Program-made: the position numbers and the translations under genes | The notes under the pieces: generated by a model | Database searches by the model: none | What the model was told of the DNA's origin: nothing | The model's input: the letters and a program-made list of their open reading frames with translations, nothing else | Shown: positions 26,798 through 35,755 of the stretch, in pieces | Position numbering within the stretch: the first letter of the stretch is position 1 | Layout of the letters: the number at the start of each line of letters is the position of its first letter | Assembly: GCA_015152565.1 (NCBI GenBank) | Contig: SUTT01000003.1 | Span: forward strand, 21,424-85,423 | DNA length: 64,000 bases | Source: Cyanobacteria bacterium SIG27 | Lineage (GTDB): Bacteria; Cyanobacteriota; Vampirovibrionia; Gastranaerophilales; Gastranaerophilaceae | Reading direction: 5' to 3'

Positions 26798-27662
26798 AAT
26801 GATTAAATCCTTTATATTCTACTTTTTGCTTATCAATATAAACCCCACTACCAATTGAGCAAGAGCCAATTTCAACTAAGCCATTAATGTTTTTGAAATC
26901 ATCCCCATCCAAGCAAACAACTAAAGCGTAGTCTTCTCCGCCATATAAAACAAAGTCTTTATTTAGTGTTTTTTTAGGAATTTTTTCATATTCAACATCA
27001 ATTCTAATATTACTTTTAGATGAAATTTGATATAAGCAATCAATAAGACCATCTGATGAATCCATCATTGCATAAGGCTTTTGAGCTTTAAGAGCGATTA
27101 AAGAAGAGATATTAGGATAAAGCATTGGGTTTTTATGATAATTAATAAAATAATTTTCTTTTAAATTGTTTTGTAAATCTGCTAATCCTTGAGCGCTTGA
27201 ACCAAATTCACCTGCTACTGCTATAATATAGTCATTAGAAGCATTTTTTCTTGATGAAACATTTCTATTTTTACAATCTCCAAAAACAGTTATTGAAATA
27301 GTAACTTTATCAGATTTAGTTAAATCGCCACCGATAATTTTTAAATTATATTCTTTTGCAACTTCGTTTATTCCTTTATAAAATTCTTCAATAAAATTTT
27401 CATTTAGCTTTCCAGATAAATTTATTGTTGCATATTTTACTATTGCGCCAGAAGCTAAAATATCAGAAATATTAACTAACATAGCTTTTTTAGCTATTTC
27501 ATAAGGTGTCATAAAAGATAAGCTAAAATGAACATCTTCAATTAAGCTATCAGATGAAATTGCAAGATTGTATTCTTTTAAATACGCACAATCATCTCCA
27601 AGATAAGTTGAATTATCGAGCGTTTTTGAAATTATATCTAAAAATTTTAGCTCTTTACTCAT
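26790..27662 (-). CDS. thiL: Thiamine-monophosphate kinase
   Basis: 290 residues. The N-terminal metal/ATP motif appears as Y-L-G-D-D-C-A-Y, followed by S-S-D-S-L-I-E-D-V-H-F and M-L-V-N-I-S-D-I-L-A-S-G-A; then I-I-G-G-D-L-T-K-S, M-M-D-S-S-D-G-L and Y-G-G-E-D-Y-A-L are characteristic. It phosphorylates thiamine monophosphate to the coenzyme. The length is a little short of the usual 310-330. It overlaps both aroQ and ispD by 8 nt, so the three are translationally coupled. No other thiamine gene is in the window. Confidence 0.93.
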   Translation of the reverse strand: MSKELKFLDIISKTLDNSTYLGDDCAYLKEYNLAISSDSLIEDVHFSLSFMTPYEIAKKAMLVNISDILASGAIVKYATINLSGKLNENFIEEFYKGINEVAKEYNLKIIGGDLTKSDKVTISITVFGDCKNRNVSSRKNASNDYIIAVAGEFGSSAQGLADLQNNLKENYFINYHKNPMLYPNISSLIALKAQKPYAMMDSSDGLIDCLYQISSKSNIRIDVEYEKIPKKTLNKDFVLYGGEDYALVVCLDGDDFKNINGLVEIGSCSIGSGVYIDKQKVEYKGFNHFE

Positions 27663-28089
27663 TAATTTTATTAACCAAGCCTAAAAGCGCTAATTTATAG
27701 CTTTCTTTGCTAAATCCAGCCACAACTCCAACGCAAGCTGAAGCAGTGTATGAAATTTTTCTATAATCTTCACGAGTTTGAGGGTTAGAAAGGTGAACTT
27801 CAACGGCTTTAATATTGATTGATTTTATAGCATCCGCAATAGCAATTGATGTATGAGTATATGCGGCAGGATTAATAATTAAACCATTAAAACTTGCTGC
27901 ACTTTGGATTTTGTCTACGATTTCACCTTCATGGTTTGATTGGAAAAATTCTAATTCAACATCGCCTAACGTTGAAGCATATTCAACAAGTTCGCAATTA
28001 ATATCTTCTAAGGTAGTAGAGCCGTATATTTCAGGTTCACGTGTACCTAGCATATTGATATTTGGACCATTGATAACTAAAATTTTCAT
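27655..28089 (-). CDS. aroQ: 3-dehydroquinate dehydratase, type II
   Basis: 144 residues, the standard length. It opens M-K-I-L-V-I-N-G-P-N-I-N-M-L-G-T-R-E-P-E-I-Y-G with the catalytic Tyr loop. It continues with the F-Q-S-N-H-E-G-E-I motif, the N-P-A-A-Y-T-H-T-S segment and the H-L-S-N-P-Q-T-R-E-D-Y-R segment carrying the catalytic His region. It dehydrates 3-dehydroquinate in the shikimate pathway. It lies between ribD (15 nt) and thiL (8-nt overlap). Confidence 0.96.
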   Translation of the reverse strand: MKILVINGPNINMLGTREPEIYGSTTLEDINCELVEYASTLGDVELEFFQSNHEGEIVDKIQSAASFNGLIINPAAYTHTSIAIADAIKSINIKAVEVHLSNPQTREDYRKISYTASACVGVVAGFSKESYKLALLGLVNKINE

Positions 28090-28104
28090 TTTTTAATCCT
28101 CAAA

Positions 28105-29157
28105 CTACTTTTTTATTTTACCATTAATTAAAAAATTATCATCAAATCGTTTAATTTTAATGTTTTCAAGCTGAATTGTTTTGTTTACTTCATCAAATTT
28201 TAAACCATCAACAAAATTTAAACCTCCGCCAAAAATTTTAGGCGCAATAAATTGGTTAATTTCATCAATTTCATTGCTTTTTAAAAGTTCAGAATTAAAG
28301 CCACAGCCAGCTTCTATCATAATTGAACAAATTCCAATTTCATATAGTTTTTTAAAAAGCTCATTAAAATTGCCATTAAAATTAATTTGTTCAATATGAT
28401 TTGGAAGTTCAATTTTTGAATTATTAATTAAAATTATTCTATTTCCATCATTTTTAAAAACGTTATAGCTAAGAAGAATTTTATTATTAGGGTCAAAAAT
28501 AATTCTAATTGGAGATTTTTTGTTTTTTAATCTAACGTTTAATTGCGGATTGTCTGCTAAAATTGTCCCTGAAGCAGACATTATCGCTTGGTATTCACTT
28601 CTTAGTTTATGAACAAATTTTCTTGCTTTTTCGTTTGTAATCCACTTTGAATTGCTGTTTTCAAGTGCAATTTTACCATCCAGAGTTGTGGCTGTTTTAA
28701 GCATAACATAGGGTTTTTTAGTTTTAATATTTTTTATAAAAACCTTATTTAGCTCTTTTGCTTCTTCCTCTAAAACACCAGTTATTACTTCAACATTAGC
28801 ATTTTTTAATTTTTCAATTCCGCCTGCTGCTTTTTTATTTGGGTCAAGCATAGCAATGACAACTTTTTTGAAACCTGATTTTATAATTAAATCAGCACAA
28901 GGCGGAGTTTTGCCGTAATGTGAACAAGGTTCTAGATTAACTATTATGGTTTTATTTTTTGTATTACCATTTGCAGCGTTTATTGCATTAACTTCAGCAT
29001 GTGCTTCGCCATATTTTTTATGATAACCAGATGAAATTATTTCTTTTTTTTCTTCATCGTAAACAATAGCGCCAACAAAAGGATTGGGCATATTAGCGCC
29101 TGACGCTTTTTTAGCTAAATTTATGCATTTTTGCATTAATTTTTTATATGTTTTCAT
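28105..29157 (-). CDS. ribD: Bifunctional riboflavin biosynthesis protein RibD
   Basis: 350 residues. The N-terminal deaminase domain has the zinc ligands in H-A-E-V-N-A-I and P-C-S-H-Y-G-K-T-P-P-C-A-D-L. The C-terminal reductase domain starts near residue 150 (M-L-K-T-A-T-T-L-D-G-K-I-A) and has M-I-E-A-G-C-G-F-N near the NADPH site. It performs deamination then reduction of the pyrimidine intermediate of riboflavin synthesis. The rest of the rib operon is not in the window. Its start overlaps the upstream CpaF-like gene by 14 nt. Confidence 0.96.
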   Translation of the reverse strand: MKTYKKLMQKCINLAKKASGANMPNPFVGAIVYDEEKKEIISSGYHKKYGEAHAEVNAINAANGNTKNKTIIVNLEPCSHYGKTPPCADLIIKSGFKKVVIAMLDPNKKAAGGIEKLKNANVEVITGVLEEEAKELNKVFIKNIKTKKPYVMLKTATTLDGKIALENSNSKWITNEKARKFVHKLRSEYQAIMSASGTILADNPQLNVRLKNKKSPIRIIFDPNNKILLSYNVFKNDGNRIILINNSKIELPNHIEQINFNGNFNELFKKLYEIGICSIMIEAGCGFNSELLKSNEIDEINQFIAPKIFGGGLNFVDGLKFDEVNKTIQLENIKIKRFDDNFLINGKIKK

Positions 29158-30586
29158 TATTTAATTCGTTATTATTTTGCCCAATTTCTTCTAAATTGAT
29201 TGTAAATTCGTCGTTTTGTTGAGCATTGTTTTTCAATTCTTCAAATTTTTCTTGAACTTTTTTAGCAATATCTTCTTCGTTTAATTCAATATTTTGTTCT
29301 TGTTGTGTTTGTTGTTCTTGAATATCTTCAGCTTTTTCTAACTCGTTTTCTTCTTGGGTTGGCAAATTCTTTTTGAATTTTTTTAAGATATCGATATTAG
29401 CGCTTTTTTTCCCAAATTGTGCCATAGTTTCAATATCAACGTTTTTATAGTATGTGTGTTTGTAGTTAATATCGAAAATATTATCGCTAATTGGAAGCGA
29501 ATTTGCTTTAATATCTTCATAAAACAAAGGAATAATTCCGCTTGATTTATGAAGATTAGAGTAATCGCTAGTAAAAATATCTTGTATTATAGAGTTTTCT
29601 GATAATAAATTAATTTCAGAAATAGCTGAAATCTTTCTTCTTCCAATTTCATCTTTTGAAGTTGTAATTATAATATCAAAAGCATTTAAAAACATTGTTC
29701 TTGCTTTTTGAGAGGTTAAATTTGGAATGTTTTTTTGTAAAATTTCAACTGATTTATCTAGCGCATCTTGCGGATTTTGCGCTTCAAGAGTTGTAATGAA
29801 CCCTTTATAATCAGCGCCTTTTTGAACAATATTTGAATATAGTTTTTCTGAGCTTGTATTAACAAATATCTTATCTGAAAGCGTACTGATGGTAAAATTA
29901 AGAATGTCATCTTGCATTTTGTCGTTAATTAGTGAAAAATCGTAATTTGTATAATTTTGACCATTGATAATGAATTCTTTTTCACTATCAATAACAACCC
30001 CTCTATTGTTGCTTGGAAGTTTTTTTGCTAATGCACTTAAAAGGGTGGTTTTAAGAGTGTTTGATTTACCAATAATTAAAATATTTTTATTTATTGAACA
30101 AAAAGCTTCTAAAATAAGTGCGATTTCTTTTGAAACGCTTAATTCCTCTTGCAAGGTTTGCAAGTTAGCGTGTTTATCTTTGTAGCATTTTATAAACAAT
30201 GTTGCAACATTAGATAAAGGTGGAAGAGTTACTGTGGCGTTTATTCCAACTTCATAATTAAATTTAAAATATGGGTTTTTTTCGTTGAATTCAACTCCAT
30301 TATTTTGGGCGATTTTTTTTAGAATATTAATTAATTGAACATTATCTCTAAATGTTGAAGTGCTTTTTCTTGATTTACCTTTTTTATTTATAATTATGTT
30401 TTTTGCACCGCTAACAAAGATATTGTTGATTTCATCATCAGCTAACAAAGTGTCTAATATCCCAAGGTTGTCAATTTGTGCTTCTTTTTCAGTTGCATAA
30501 TATTTTGGCTGCTCTTTTTGTTGTTCGATTACAACTTGAGCCGGTGTTTGTTTTTGTGCCGTATTTAATCTATCTTTTAATGACAA
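29144..30586 (-). CDS. CpaF/TadA-like secretion ATPase with altered Walker A
   Basis: 480 residues from a TTG start (GGGAGAAGAG just upstream; M-S-L-K-D-R-L is the common CpaF opening). Residues about 40-90 match the CpaF N-domain (L-A-D-D-E-I-N-N-I-F-V-S-G). The P-loop region near 173 reads I-I-G-K-S-N-T-L-K-T-T instead of G-x-x-G-S-G-K-T-T: the glycine before Lys is Leu. The Q/E-rich last 100 residues are low-complexity. CpaF proteins drive Tad pilus or T2SS assembly. It follows a CpaE-like gene by 2 nt but no other tad gene is near. Its ATPase activity is in doubt because of the loop. Confidence 0.72.
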   Translation of the reverse strand: MSLKDRLNTAQKQTPAQVVIEQQKEQPKYYATEKEAQIDNLGILDTLLADDEINNIFVSGAKNIIINKKGKSRKSTSTFRDNVQLINILKKIAQNNGVEFNEKNPYFKFNYEVGINATVTLPPLSNVATLFIKCYKDKHANLQTLQEELSVSKEIALILEAFCSINKNILIIGKSNTLKTTLLSALAKKLPSNNRGVVIDSEKEFIINGQNYTNYDFSLINDKMQDDILNFTISTLSDKIFVNTSSEKLYSNIVQKGADYKGFITTLEAQNPQDALDKSVEILQKNIPNLTSQKARTMFLNAFDIIITTSKDEIGRRKISAISEINLLSENSIIQDIFTSDYSNLHKSSGIIPLFYEDIKANSLPISDNIFDINYKHTYYKNVDIETMAQFGKKSANIDILKKFKKNLPTQEENELEKAEDIQEQQTQQEQNIELNEEDIAKKVQEKFEELKNNAQQNDEFTINLEEIGQNNNELNNENI

Positions 30587-30588
30587 AA

Positions 30589-31752
30589 CTACTCTTCTCC
30601 CATTTTTTTAAGCAAGTTGAAAATCCCATGGTGATATTTTGCATTTGTTTTTAAAGTTGAAAAATCTATATTCAAAATATCATTCGCTATTTTTTTGTAT
30701 GCTTTTGCGATGTTTGATTGTGGATTCACTTCTCCAACGTTATTTCCTAAATTAATTGCATCAATAAGAGTTAAATAATTATTAGGAATAGTGTTGAAAA
30801 TTTGTTTATTTATTGTTTTTTCAATTTCATCAAGCGATAATTCTTGATTTTCAATATATCTATTGATGATTATCTTTATTTTATCATCATTATAGCCAAT
30901 TTTGTCAAATAATTCACAACAATTTAAGCAATTTTTGAGTGAAGTTTTGTTTGTTGTACTCAACAATAAAATTAAATCGCAATGGTTTAAAATAGAAATT
31001 GTTGATTCGTTAATTAAATTTGTCGTATCAATTAAAATATAATCAAATATTTGTTTTAGAGAATTAATTATTTTTGCAATTTTTTGAGGAGTATATTTTA
31101 GCTCGGACACAACTTCTTCTTTTGTTTCAAGAAGATAAATTTGGCTGTCTTGATATTTTCCCATCAAAGAAAGAAGTGTATTTTTATTTAATCCCTCAAT
31201 TGAGCTTAAAATATAATCTAAATTATATTTTTGCTCAACATTTAAAAAATTTGTCGCATTTTCACTATTAAAACTTAAATCTAAAATACAAACTTTGTCT
31301 TTTGTTTTATCATAAATTTCCCAAGCTAGATTGGTAATCAAGGAAGTTTTTCCAACACCACCTTTGTTTGAAAAAACGGCAATTGTTTTTGCTTGTTTTT
31401 CTTGTTGGCTTATTTTTTTAATAGCAATTTCTAAAACGCTCGGAATAATTGGTTTTAAAAGAAAATCCAAAACCCCTTTACTTAGTGTTTGACTAACAAG
31501 AAGCGAATTTATCTCGTAACTTGTTGCTATAAAATTAATGTTTTTATTTTTTAATTTTTCGACTTTTTCCAAAGTTTCATTTGCAGTGCTTGAATTAACA
31601 TCAAATACAACAAGATTAATATTTTCAAAATTTATATTATCGTCAAACTTTTCATAGCATTTAACAACATTAATATTTTCAATTGAATTTAGATTATTTT
31701 TCAAAAGTTCTCTTGATTGGATATTTGAATCTATGACAACAACATTAATCAT
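30589..31752 (-). CDS. CpaE/TadZ-like ParA-family ATPase with receiver-like N-terminus
   Basis: 387 residues. The first about 120 residues read as a degenerate response-regulator receiver (V-V-V-I-D-S-N-I-Q-S-R, L-V-V-F-D-V-N-S-S, and L-L-K-P). Then comes a MinD/ParA ATPase with the deviant Walker A K-G-G-V-G-K-T-S near 133-140, the signature I-L-I-D-T-T-N-L, and I-I-I-N-R-Y. This architecture is that of CpaE/TadZ, which positions the Tad pilus machine at a pole. It directly abuts pncC upstream and precedes the CpaF-like gene by 2 nt, so the two are a pair. Confidence 0.8.
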   Translation of the reverse strand: MINVVVIDSNIQSRELLKNNLNSIENINVVKCYEKFDDNINFENINLVVFDVNSSTANETLEKVEKLKNKNINFIATSYEINSLLVSQTLSKGVLDFLLKPIIPSVLEIAIKKISQQEKQAKTIAVFSNKGGVGKTSLITNLAWEIYDKTKDKVCILDLSFNSENATNFLNVEQKYNLDYILSSIEGLNKNTLLSLMGKYQDSQIYLLETKEEVVSELKYTPQKIAKIINSLKQIFDYILIDTTNLINESTISILNHCDLILLLSTTNKTSLKNCLNCCELFDKIGYNDDKIKIIINRYIENQELSLDEIEKTINKQIFNTIPNNYLTLIDAINLGNNVGEVNPQSNIAKAYKKIANDILNIDFSTLKTNAKYHHGIFNLLKKMGEE

Positions 31753-32244
31753 CTATAAAACCTCTTTTAAAAATTGCAATAATTGCAAAAGCGCATATTC
31801 AACAATATCTACTTTAATTTGATATCTATCGTTTGTTGAAGCTTTTTTTGAAATATATTTTATAACCTTGATTTTATCTTTATATCCAAGAGAAATATAA
31901 ACCAAGCCAACTGGTTTTTCCTTACTTCCCCCTGTTGGGCCTAAAATTCCTGTTGTTGCAATTGAACAATCAGCATATTTTAAAAGCCCCAATGACATTT
32001 CATAAGCAGTTTCTTTTGATACTGCGCCAAATTCTTCTAGAGTTTCTTTTTTAACTTTTAGAAATTTAGATTTTGCGTCGTTAGAATAAGTGACAAAATT
32101 TTGAAAAATGAAATTACTTGCCCCGTCAATATCGGTTAAATATGAGCTTATTAAACCACCAGTGCAGCTTTCGGCACTTGATAGCGATAAATTATTTTTA
32201 ATTAAAATTTCTTTTAATTGAGTTAAGACTTCGTTTTTTGTCAT
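31753..32244 (-). CDS. pncC: Nicotinamide-nucleotide amidase (CinA C-terminal domain)
   Basis: 163 residues, a stand-alone CinA-C domain. It has S-S-A-E-S-C-T-G-G-L-I-S near 22-33 with the catalytic Ser, then F-V-T-Y-S-N-D-A-K, G-A-V-S-K-E-T-A and A-T-T-G-I-L-G-P-T-G-G. It hydrolyses NMN to nicotinate mononucleotide, recycling NMN released by the NAD-dependent DNA ligase. The fused N-terminal MoCF domain of full-length CinA is absent. It abuts cpaE (no gap) and follows the secreted protein by 3 nt. Confidence 0.94.
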   Translation of the reverse strand: MTKNEVLTQLKEILIKNNLSLSSAESCTGGLISSYLTDIDGASNFIFQNFVTYSNDAKSKFLKVKKETLEEFGAVSKETAYEMSLGLLKYADCSIATTGILGPTGGSKEKPVGLVYISLGYKDKIKVIKYISKKASTNDRYQIKVDIVEYALLQLLQFLKEVL

Positions 32245-32247
32245 ATT

Positions 32248-32937
32248 TTATGATGGCACATCTATTTTAGATAAAAGTATAATATTAAACACGGTTCCTC
32301 TTTTGATTACGATTTCATCTCCATGTTCAAAAAGATTTGAAACAATATTATAAGCTCCAGAACCAACCATTGCAACAGTTCCAGCTACAAATGTTATAGG
32401 AACAAAAATTATTTTAGCGCCTTTAAACAAGTTATCTCCTGCAGTAGCGCCCCATTTAACCGTCTTAGGTAAAATTTTGCCTGATTTTTTAAGATCAGCT
32501 GCAGTGGCTTTAAAATAATTTCCATTAGTAGTAAGAGAACCATCAGCTTTTAAAATATAATCAAAATTACTTGCAATACCAGAATTAAGAGCTAATTGAG
32601 TTCCATATTTTGTAACTAAATGGTCAAGATTTAATGTGATTTTAGCAGGTCGAGATAAGCTTCTTGAGGGAGTCATATCCACAACTCTACCCCTAAAAAT
32701 TGTTTTAGAAGGAAGAATTAATTTATTGTTAACATAAATATCTTTTGTTAAGTATGCTTGAAACATATCCCCTTGTGCTATGCTTTTTGTTGTCACATTT
32801 TCTGCCATTGATAATTCAAGCTTTGTGCCATAAGGAATATGAACGCCGTCAATATCGGCGTATAGTTGGTGTGCAGCTTGAACTTTTGAACTTATTAACA
32901 AAATTGTCGTTAATATTAACAATTTAACTAATTTCAT
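32248..32937 (-). CDS. Exported protein of unknown function
   Basis: 229 residues. A classic signal peptide (MKLVKLLILTTILLISSKVQA, cleavage before A-H-Q) is followed by a beta-rich stretch: I-P-Y-G-T-K-L-E-L-S, G-D-M-F-Q-A-Y-L-T-K-D, L-P-S-K-T-I-F-R-G-R-V-V. There is a Gly-containing hydrophobic segment near 175-200 and a beta-rich end. The G-T-x-L...G-D-x-F-x-A...L-P-x-G-x-x-x-x-G-x-V pattern recalls the TrbI/VirB10-like beta modules of envelope proteins, a weak resemblance only. It is in the middle of the operon, 10 nt after the HD-domain gene. Confidence 0.7.
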   Translation of the reverse strand: MKLVKLLILTTILLISSKVQAAHQLYADIDGVHIPYGTKLELSMAENVTTKSIAQGDMFQAYLTKDIYVNNKLILPSKTIFRGRVVDMTPSRSLSRPAKITLNLDHLVTKYGTQLALNSGIASNFDYILKADGSLTTNGNYFKATAADLKKSGKILPKTVKWGATAGDNLFKGAKIIFVPITFVAGTVAMVGSGAYNIVSNLFEHGDEIVIKRGTVFNIILLSKIDVPS

Positions 32938-32947
32938 ATTCTATCCT

Positions 32948-33787
32948 TTAATTTAAATTTTTAACATCATTAACGCTTGTTGCGCCAAATTTAGCAGATA
33001 AATCATCAACATGATGAATTATATAATAAAACGGTTCTAAATCTTTTTCGCCAAGGTCAATCATAGCGCCCCAATCAGCTCTTCCGTGGTGAGAAGCTAT
33101 CATTTTTGCTATATTTAAAAAGCCATTTGACATGCAAAGAGTGTAACCATATTGAGAATGAGTAATCCAATCTTTTTTAAATTGCTCATTATATTCAATC
33201 ATGCCTGATTCAAGATTTATATCATATTCGTAAATTTTACCGATATCATGTAAAATTGCAGCTGCAATTACTTCGTCTTTATTTAAATATTTTTTAACTT
33301 TAGGTAAAACCGCTTGAGCCATTTCAACACATTCATAAGTATGGACAACAAGTCCACCAATATAGTTGTGGTGCATTTGCTTTGCAGCAGGACAAACGAT
33401 AAATTTTTCTTTATTTTTAATTAAAATATCAGATACGAAATTTTTAAGTTTTTCATCTTTAAATTCGCTAATCGCATTTAAAATTTTATTAAAATATTCT
33501 TCTCTTTTTTCTTCGTCAACGCCTAAAATCGCTTGTTCTAAAACTTCAAAATTATTCAACAAACAATTATTATATTTTTCATTATAGCTTGCAGTAATAA
33601 TTCTAATGATATTTCCAACCCTTGTTGAAATATCTGCAGTTCTATTAAGAGTTTCTTCCCATAAAACACAATTTAAAATTGAAGAATTTTCAAGATTTTT
33701 AATCTGCATTTTTCCCATTTTCGTACCAGCTTTGGTATCTCCAACGGAAAAAGATAAAATTTCGTATTTGGCATTTAAATCTAACAT
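32948..33787 (-). CDS. YhaM-like 3'-5' exoribonuclease (OB fold plus HD domain)
   Basis: 279 residues. The N-terminal about 90 residues look like an OB nucleic-acid-binding fold. The HD phosphohydrolase domain has H-H-N-Y-I-G-G-L-V-V-H-T-Y-E near 142-155, A-A-I-L-H-D-I-G-K near 191-199, and H-S-Q-Y-G and S-H-H-G-R-A-D-W-G further on: the full set of metal ligands. This two-domain order is that of YhaM/CBF1 exonucleases, which degrade single-stranded RNA or DNA from the 3' end. No SD is visible. It sits in the long minus-strand run. Confidence 0.85.
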   Translation of the reverse strand: MLDLNAKYEILSFSVGDTKAGTKMGKMQIKNLENSSILNCVLWEETLNRTADISTRVGNIIRIITASYNEKYNNCLLNNFEVLEQAILGVDEEKREEYFNKILNAISEFKDEKLKNFVSDILIKNKEKFIVCPAAKQMHHNYIGGLVVHTYECVEMAQAVLPKVKKYLNKDEVIAAAILHDIGKIYEYDINLESGMIEYNEQFKKDWITHSQYGYTLCMSNGFLNIAKMIASHHGRADWGAMIDLGEKDLEPFYYIIHHVDDLSAKFGATSVNDVKNLN

Positions 33788-33825
33788 ATTTAAATTTTAC
33801 TATAATTGCGCTTTTTTCGCAAAAA

Positions 33826-34872
33826 TTATTTTAAATTATTTTTTAATTTCATTATTTTATTATATGAATTATCAATATCTTGAATTTTAATATTACCCAA
33901 CAAGAGTTCTTCTTTAATAATCTTTTTGATTTTTGTTGAAATATCATCGTCATCTATTTCAATGTTATTTGAAAACATTAAAATATTAACTCCGGCATTA
34001 ATTGAATTAACTACAATTTCTCTAAGTGAATAGTTTTTTCTAATCGCCCCCATATCGTAATCATCTGAAATAATTACCCCATCAAAACCAATTTCATCAA
34101 TTAAAAATTCCTTAATTGTTTTTTTGGATAAACTTGCAGGATATTTCTTATCTAAATTTGCGTTAAAAATATGAGAAACCATAACCATATTTAGCTTGTC
34201 ATAGTTTTTTAAATTAATATATGGCTTTAATTCTTGACCTTTAAAGGTTCTTGTTGCATCAACAAAACCAAGATGAGTGTCGCCCTCAACTGAGCCGTGC
34301 CCTGGGAAATGTTTAATTGAAGTTATTATTCCTTTTTTATTGTGTTCTTCAATAAAAATTTTAGAATATTTTGTTACTATATTAGGATTTTCACCGTAAC
34401 TTCTTCCTTTAGTTGAAATTATGGAATTTTTATTTATTTCTAAATCAACACAAGGAGCAAAATTTAAATTTATTTTTAATTCTTTTAATAAATTTGCCAT
34501 TATCAAATATTCTTTTCTTGCTTCTTTTGTTGATAATTCTGCAACATCTTTAGCGCTTTTGTGTTTTATAAAATCATATCTTTGAACATATCCACCCTCA
34601 TTATCAATTGAAATTAAAGGTATTATAGGTGAATTTTTAATTAATTCTTCGTTCATTTTTATTAAATCATCTTTTGATTTAATATTTTTTTTAAATAATA
34701 TAACTCCTGTTATTTCTCCGTTTTTACTTTTATCTAAAACTTTTTGAAATTCAGATGAATTAACATCATCTCCATTAAAGCCGACTAAAATCATCTGACC
34801 AATTTTAGTATCTAGGTCAAGCGCAAAAGAAGATGAAAACAATAAAGTTAAAATTAAAAGCAATTTTTTCAT
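33826..34872 (-). CDS. nagZ: Beta-N-acetylhexosaminidase, glycoside hydrolase family 3
   Basis: 348 residues with a signal peptide (MKKLLLILTLLFSSSFA). GH3 motifs: I-S-I-D-N-E-G-G-Y-V-Q-R, N-F-A-P-C-V-D, the N-acetylglucosaminidase hallmark K-H-F-P-G-H-G-S-V with the catalytic Asp/His loop, and the nucleophile in V-I-I-S-D-D-Y-D-M-G-A. It releases GlcNAc from peptidoglycan fragments. E. coli NagZ is cytoplasmic; the signal peptide here suggests a periplasmic enzyme. It is 2 nt from the YihY gene. Confidence 0.9.
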   Translation of the reverse strand: MKKLLLILTLLFSSSFALDLDTKIGQMILVGFNGDDVNSSEFQKVLDKSKNGEITGVILFKKNIKSKDDLIKMNEELIKNSPIIPLISIDNEGGYVQRYDFIKHKSAKDVAELSTKEARKEYLIMANLLKELKINLNFAPCVDLEINKNSIISTKGRSYGENPNIVTKYSKIFIEEHNKKGIITSIKHFPGHGSVEGDTHLGFVDATRTFKGQELKPYINLKNYDKLNMVMVSHIFNANLDKKYPASLSKKTIKEFLIDEIGFDGVIISDDYDMGAIRKNYSLREIVVNSINAGVNILMFSNNIEIDDDDISTKIKKIIKEELLLGNIKIQDIDNSYNKIMKLKNNLK

Positions 34873-34874
34873 AA

Positions 34875-35753
34875 TTATTCAGTTAATTTTTGTTTTTTCT
34901 TGTCTAAAATAATCAATTTTCTAAGAGTTTGATTGTTGATTTGCCCGCCAATTAAAAGAATAACTGAAGAATAATACAGCCAAACCATTAAAATTGCAAA
35001 AATACCAATTGTTCCATATACTTTGTTATATGTTCCAAGTGCATTAACATACAATGAAAAGCCCCAAGAACCCAACAACCAAAAAATACAGAAAAATAAA
35101 GCCCCAGGGATAACGCTTTTTCTTTTTGCACTAAAATCACGAGCAGGTAAAACGTAATAGTTTATTGCAGCCAATAAAAACATTAATAAAAACGCCGCAG
35201 GCCATCTTGTGATTAAAATTGTGTCTATAATGTTTTGTGCTATTGATAAATAAGTTCCAATAAAATTTAAAATAACTTTGCCCAAAACGATTAAGTTAAT
35301 GCTGATAAACAAGAAAAATGTATTTACAAAAACCATTAAAATCGCAAGAAGCCTAACTTTGAAAAAGCTTCTATTTTCTTGAATGTTATTTGCTCTATTT
35401 AGCCCCTTAATAATTACTGCTATAGCATTTGAAGTTAGAAAAACAGTAACTAAAAAGCCAACAATAGCCATTGTTTTACCGCTTTTAAAAATGACAACTT
35501 CAGCTAGAACACCGTTAATTAAATCAATTACACCTTGAGGCGCAATGGTTGATAGACCAAAGATGATTTTGTTAATAAAAAACGTTTTTCCAAGCCAACC
35601 AAAAACAGCCGTTAAAAATAGCATAAAGGGAAAAATGCCTAATGCTGTCATATAAGCCATTTCGCCTGCCGCATTTGCAAAGTCATCTCGAATAATACTT
35701 TGAATTAGATTTTTAATATAATCTTTTAATACGTTTTGAGTTTTCTTTAACAT
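34875..35753 (-). CDS. YihY/BrkB family inner-membrane protein
   Basis: 292 residues with about six transmembrane segments. It has the family pattern A-A-G-E-M-A-Y-M-T-A-L-G-I-F-P-F-M-L-F near 27-45, R-W-P-A-A-F, Y-Y-V-L-P, and the C-terminal G-T-Y-N-K-V-Y-G-T-I-G-I-F-A-I-L-M-V-W-L-Y segment. Once called RNase BN by mistake, the family's true function is unsettled. It overlaps no gene but is only 2 nt from both neighbours, indicating one transcript with nrnA and nagZ. Confidence 0.9.
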   Translation of the reverse strand: MLKKTQNVLKDYIKNLIQSIIRDDFANAAGEMAYMTALGIFPFMLFLTAVFGWLGKTFFINKIIFGLSTIAPQGVIDLINGVLAEVVIFKSGKTMAIVGFLVTVFLTSNAIAVIIKGLNRANNIQENRSFFKVRLLAILMVFVNTFFLFISINLIVLGKVILNFIGTYLSIAQNIIDTILITRWPAAFLLMFLLAAINYYVLPARDFSAKRKSVIPGALFFCIFWLLGSWGFSLYVNALGTYNKVYGTIGIFAILMVWLYYSSVILLIGGQINNQTLRKLIILDKKKQKLTE

Positions 35754-35755
35754 AA

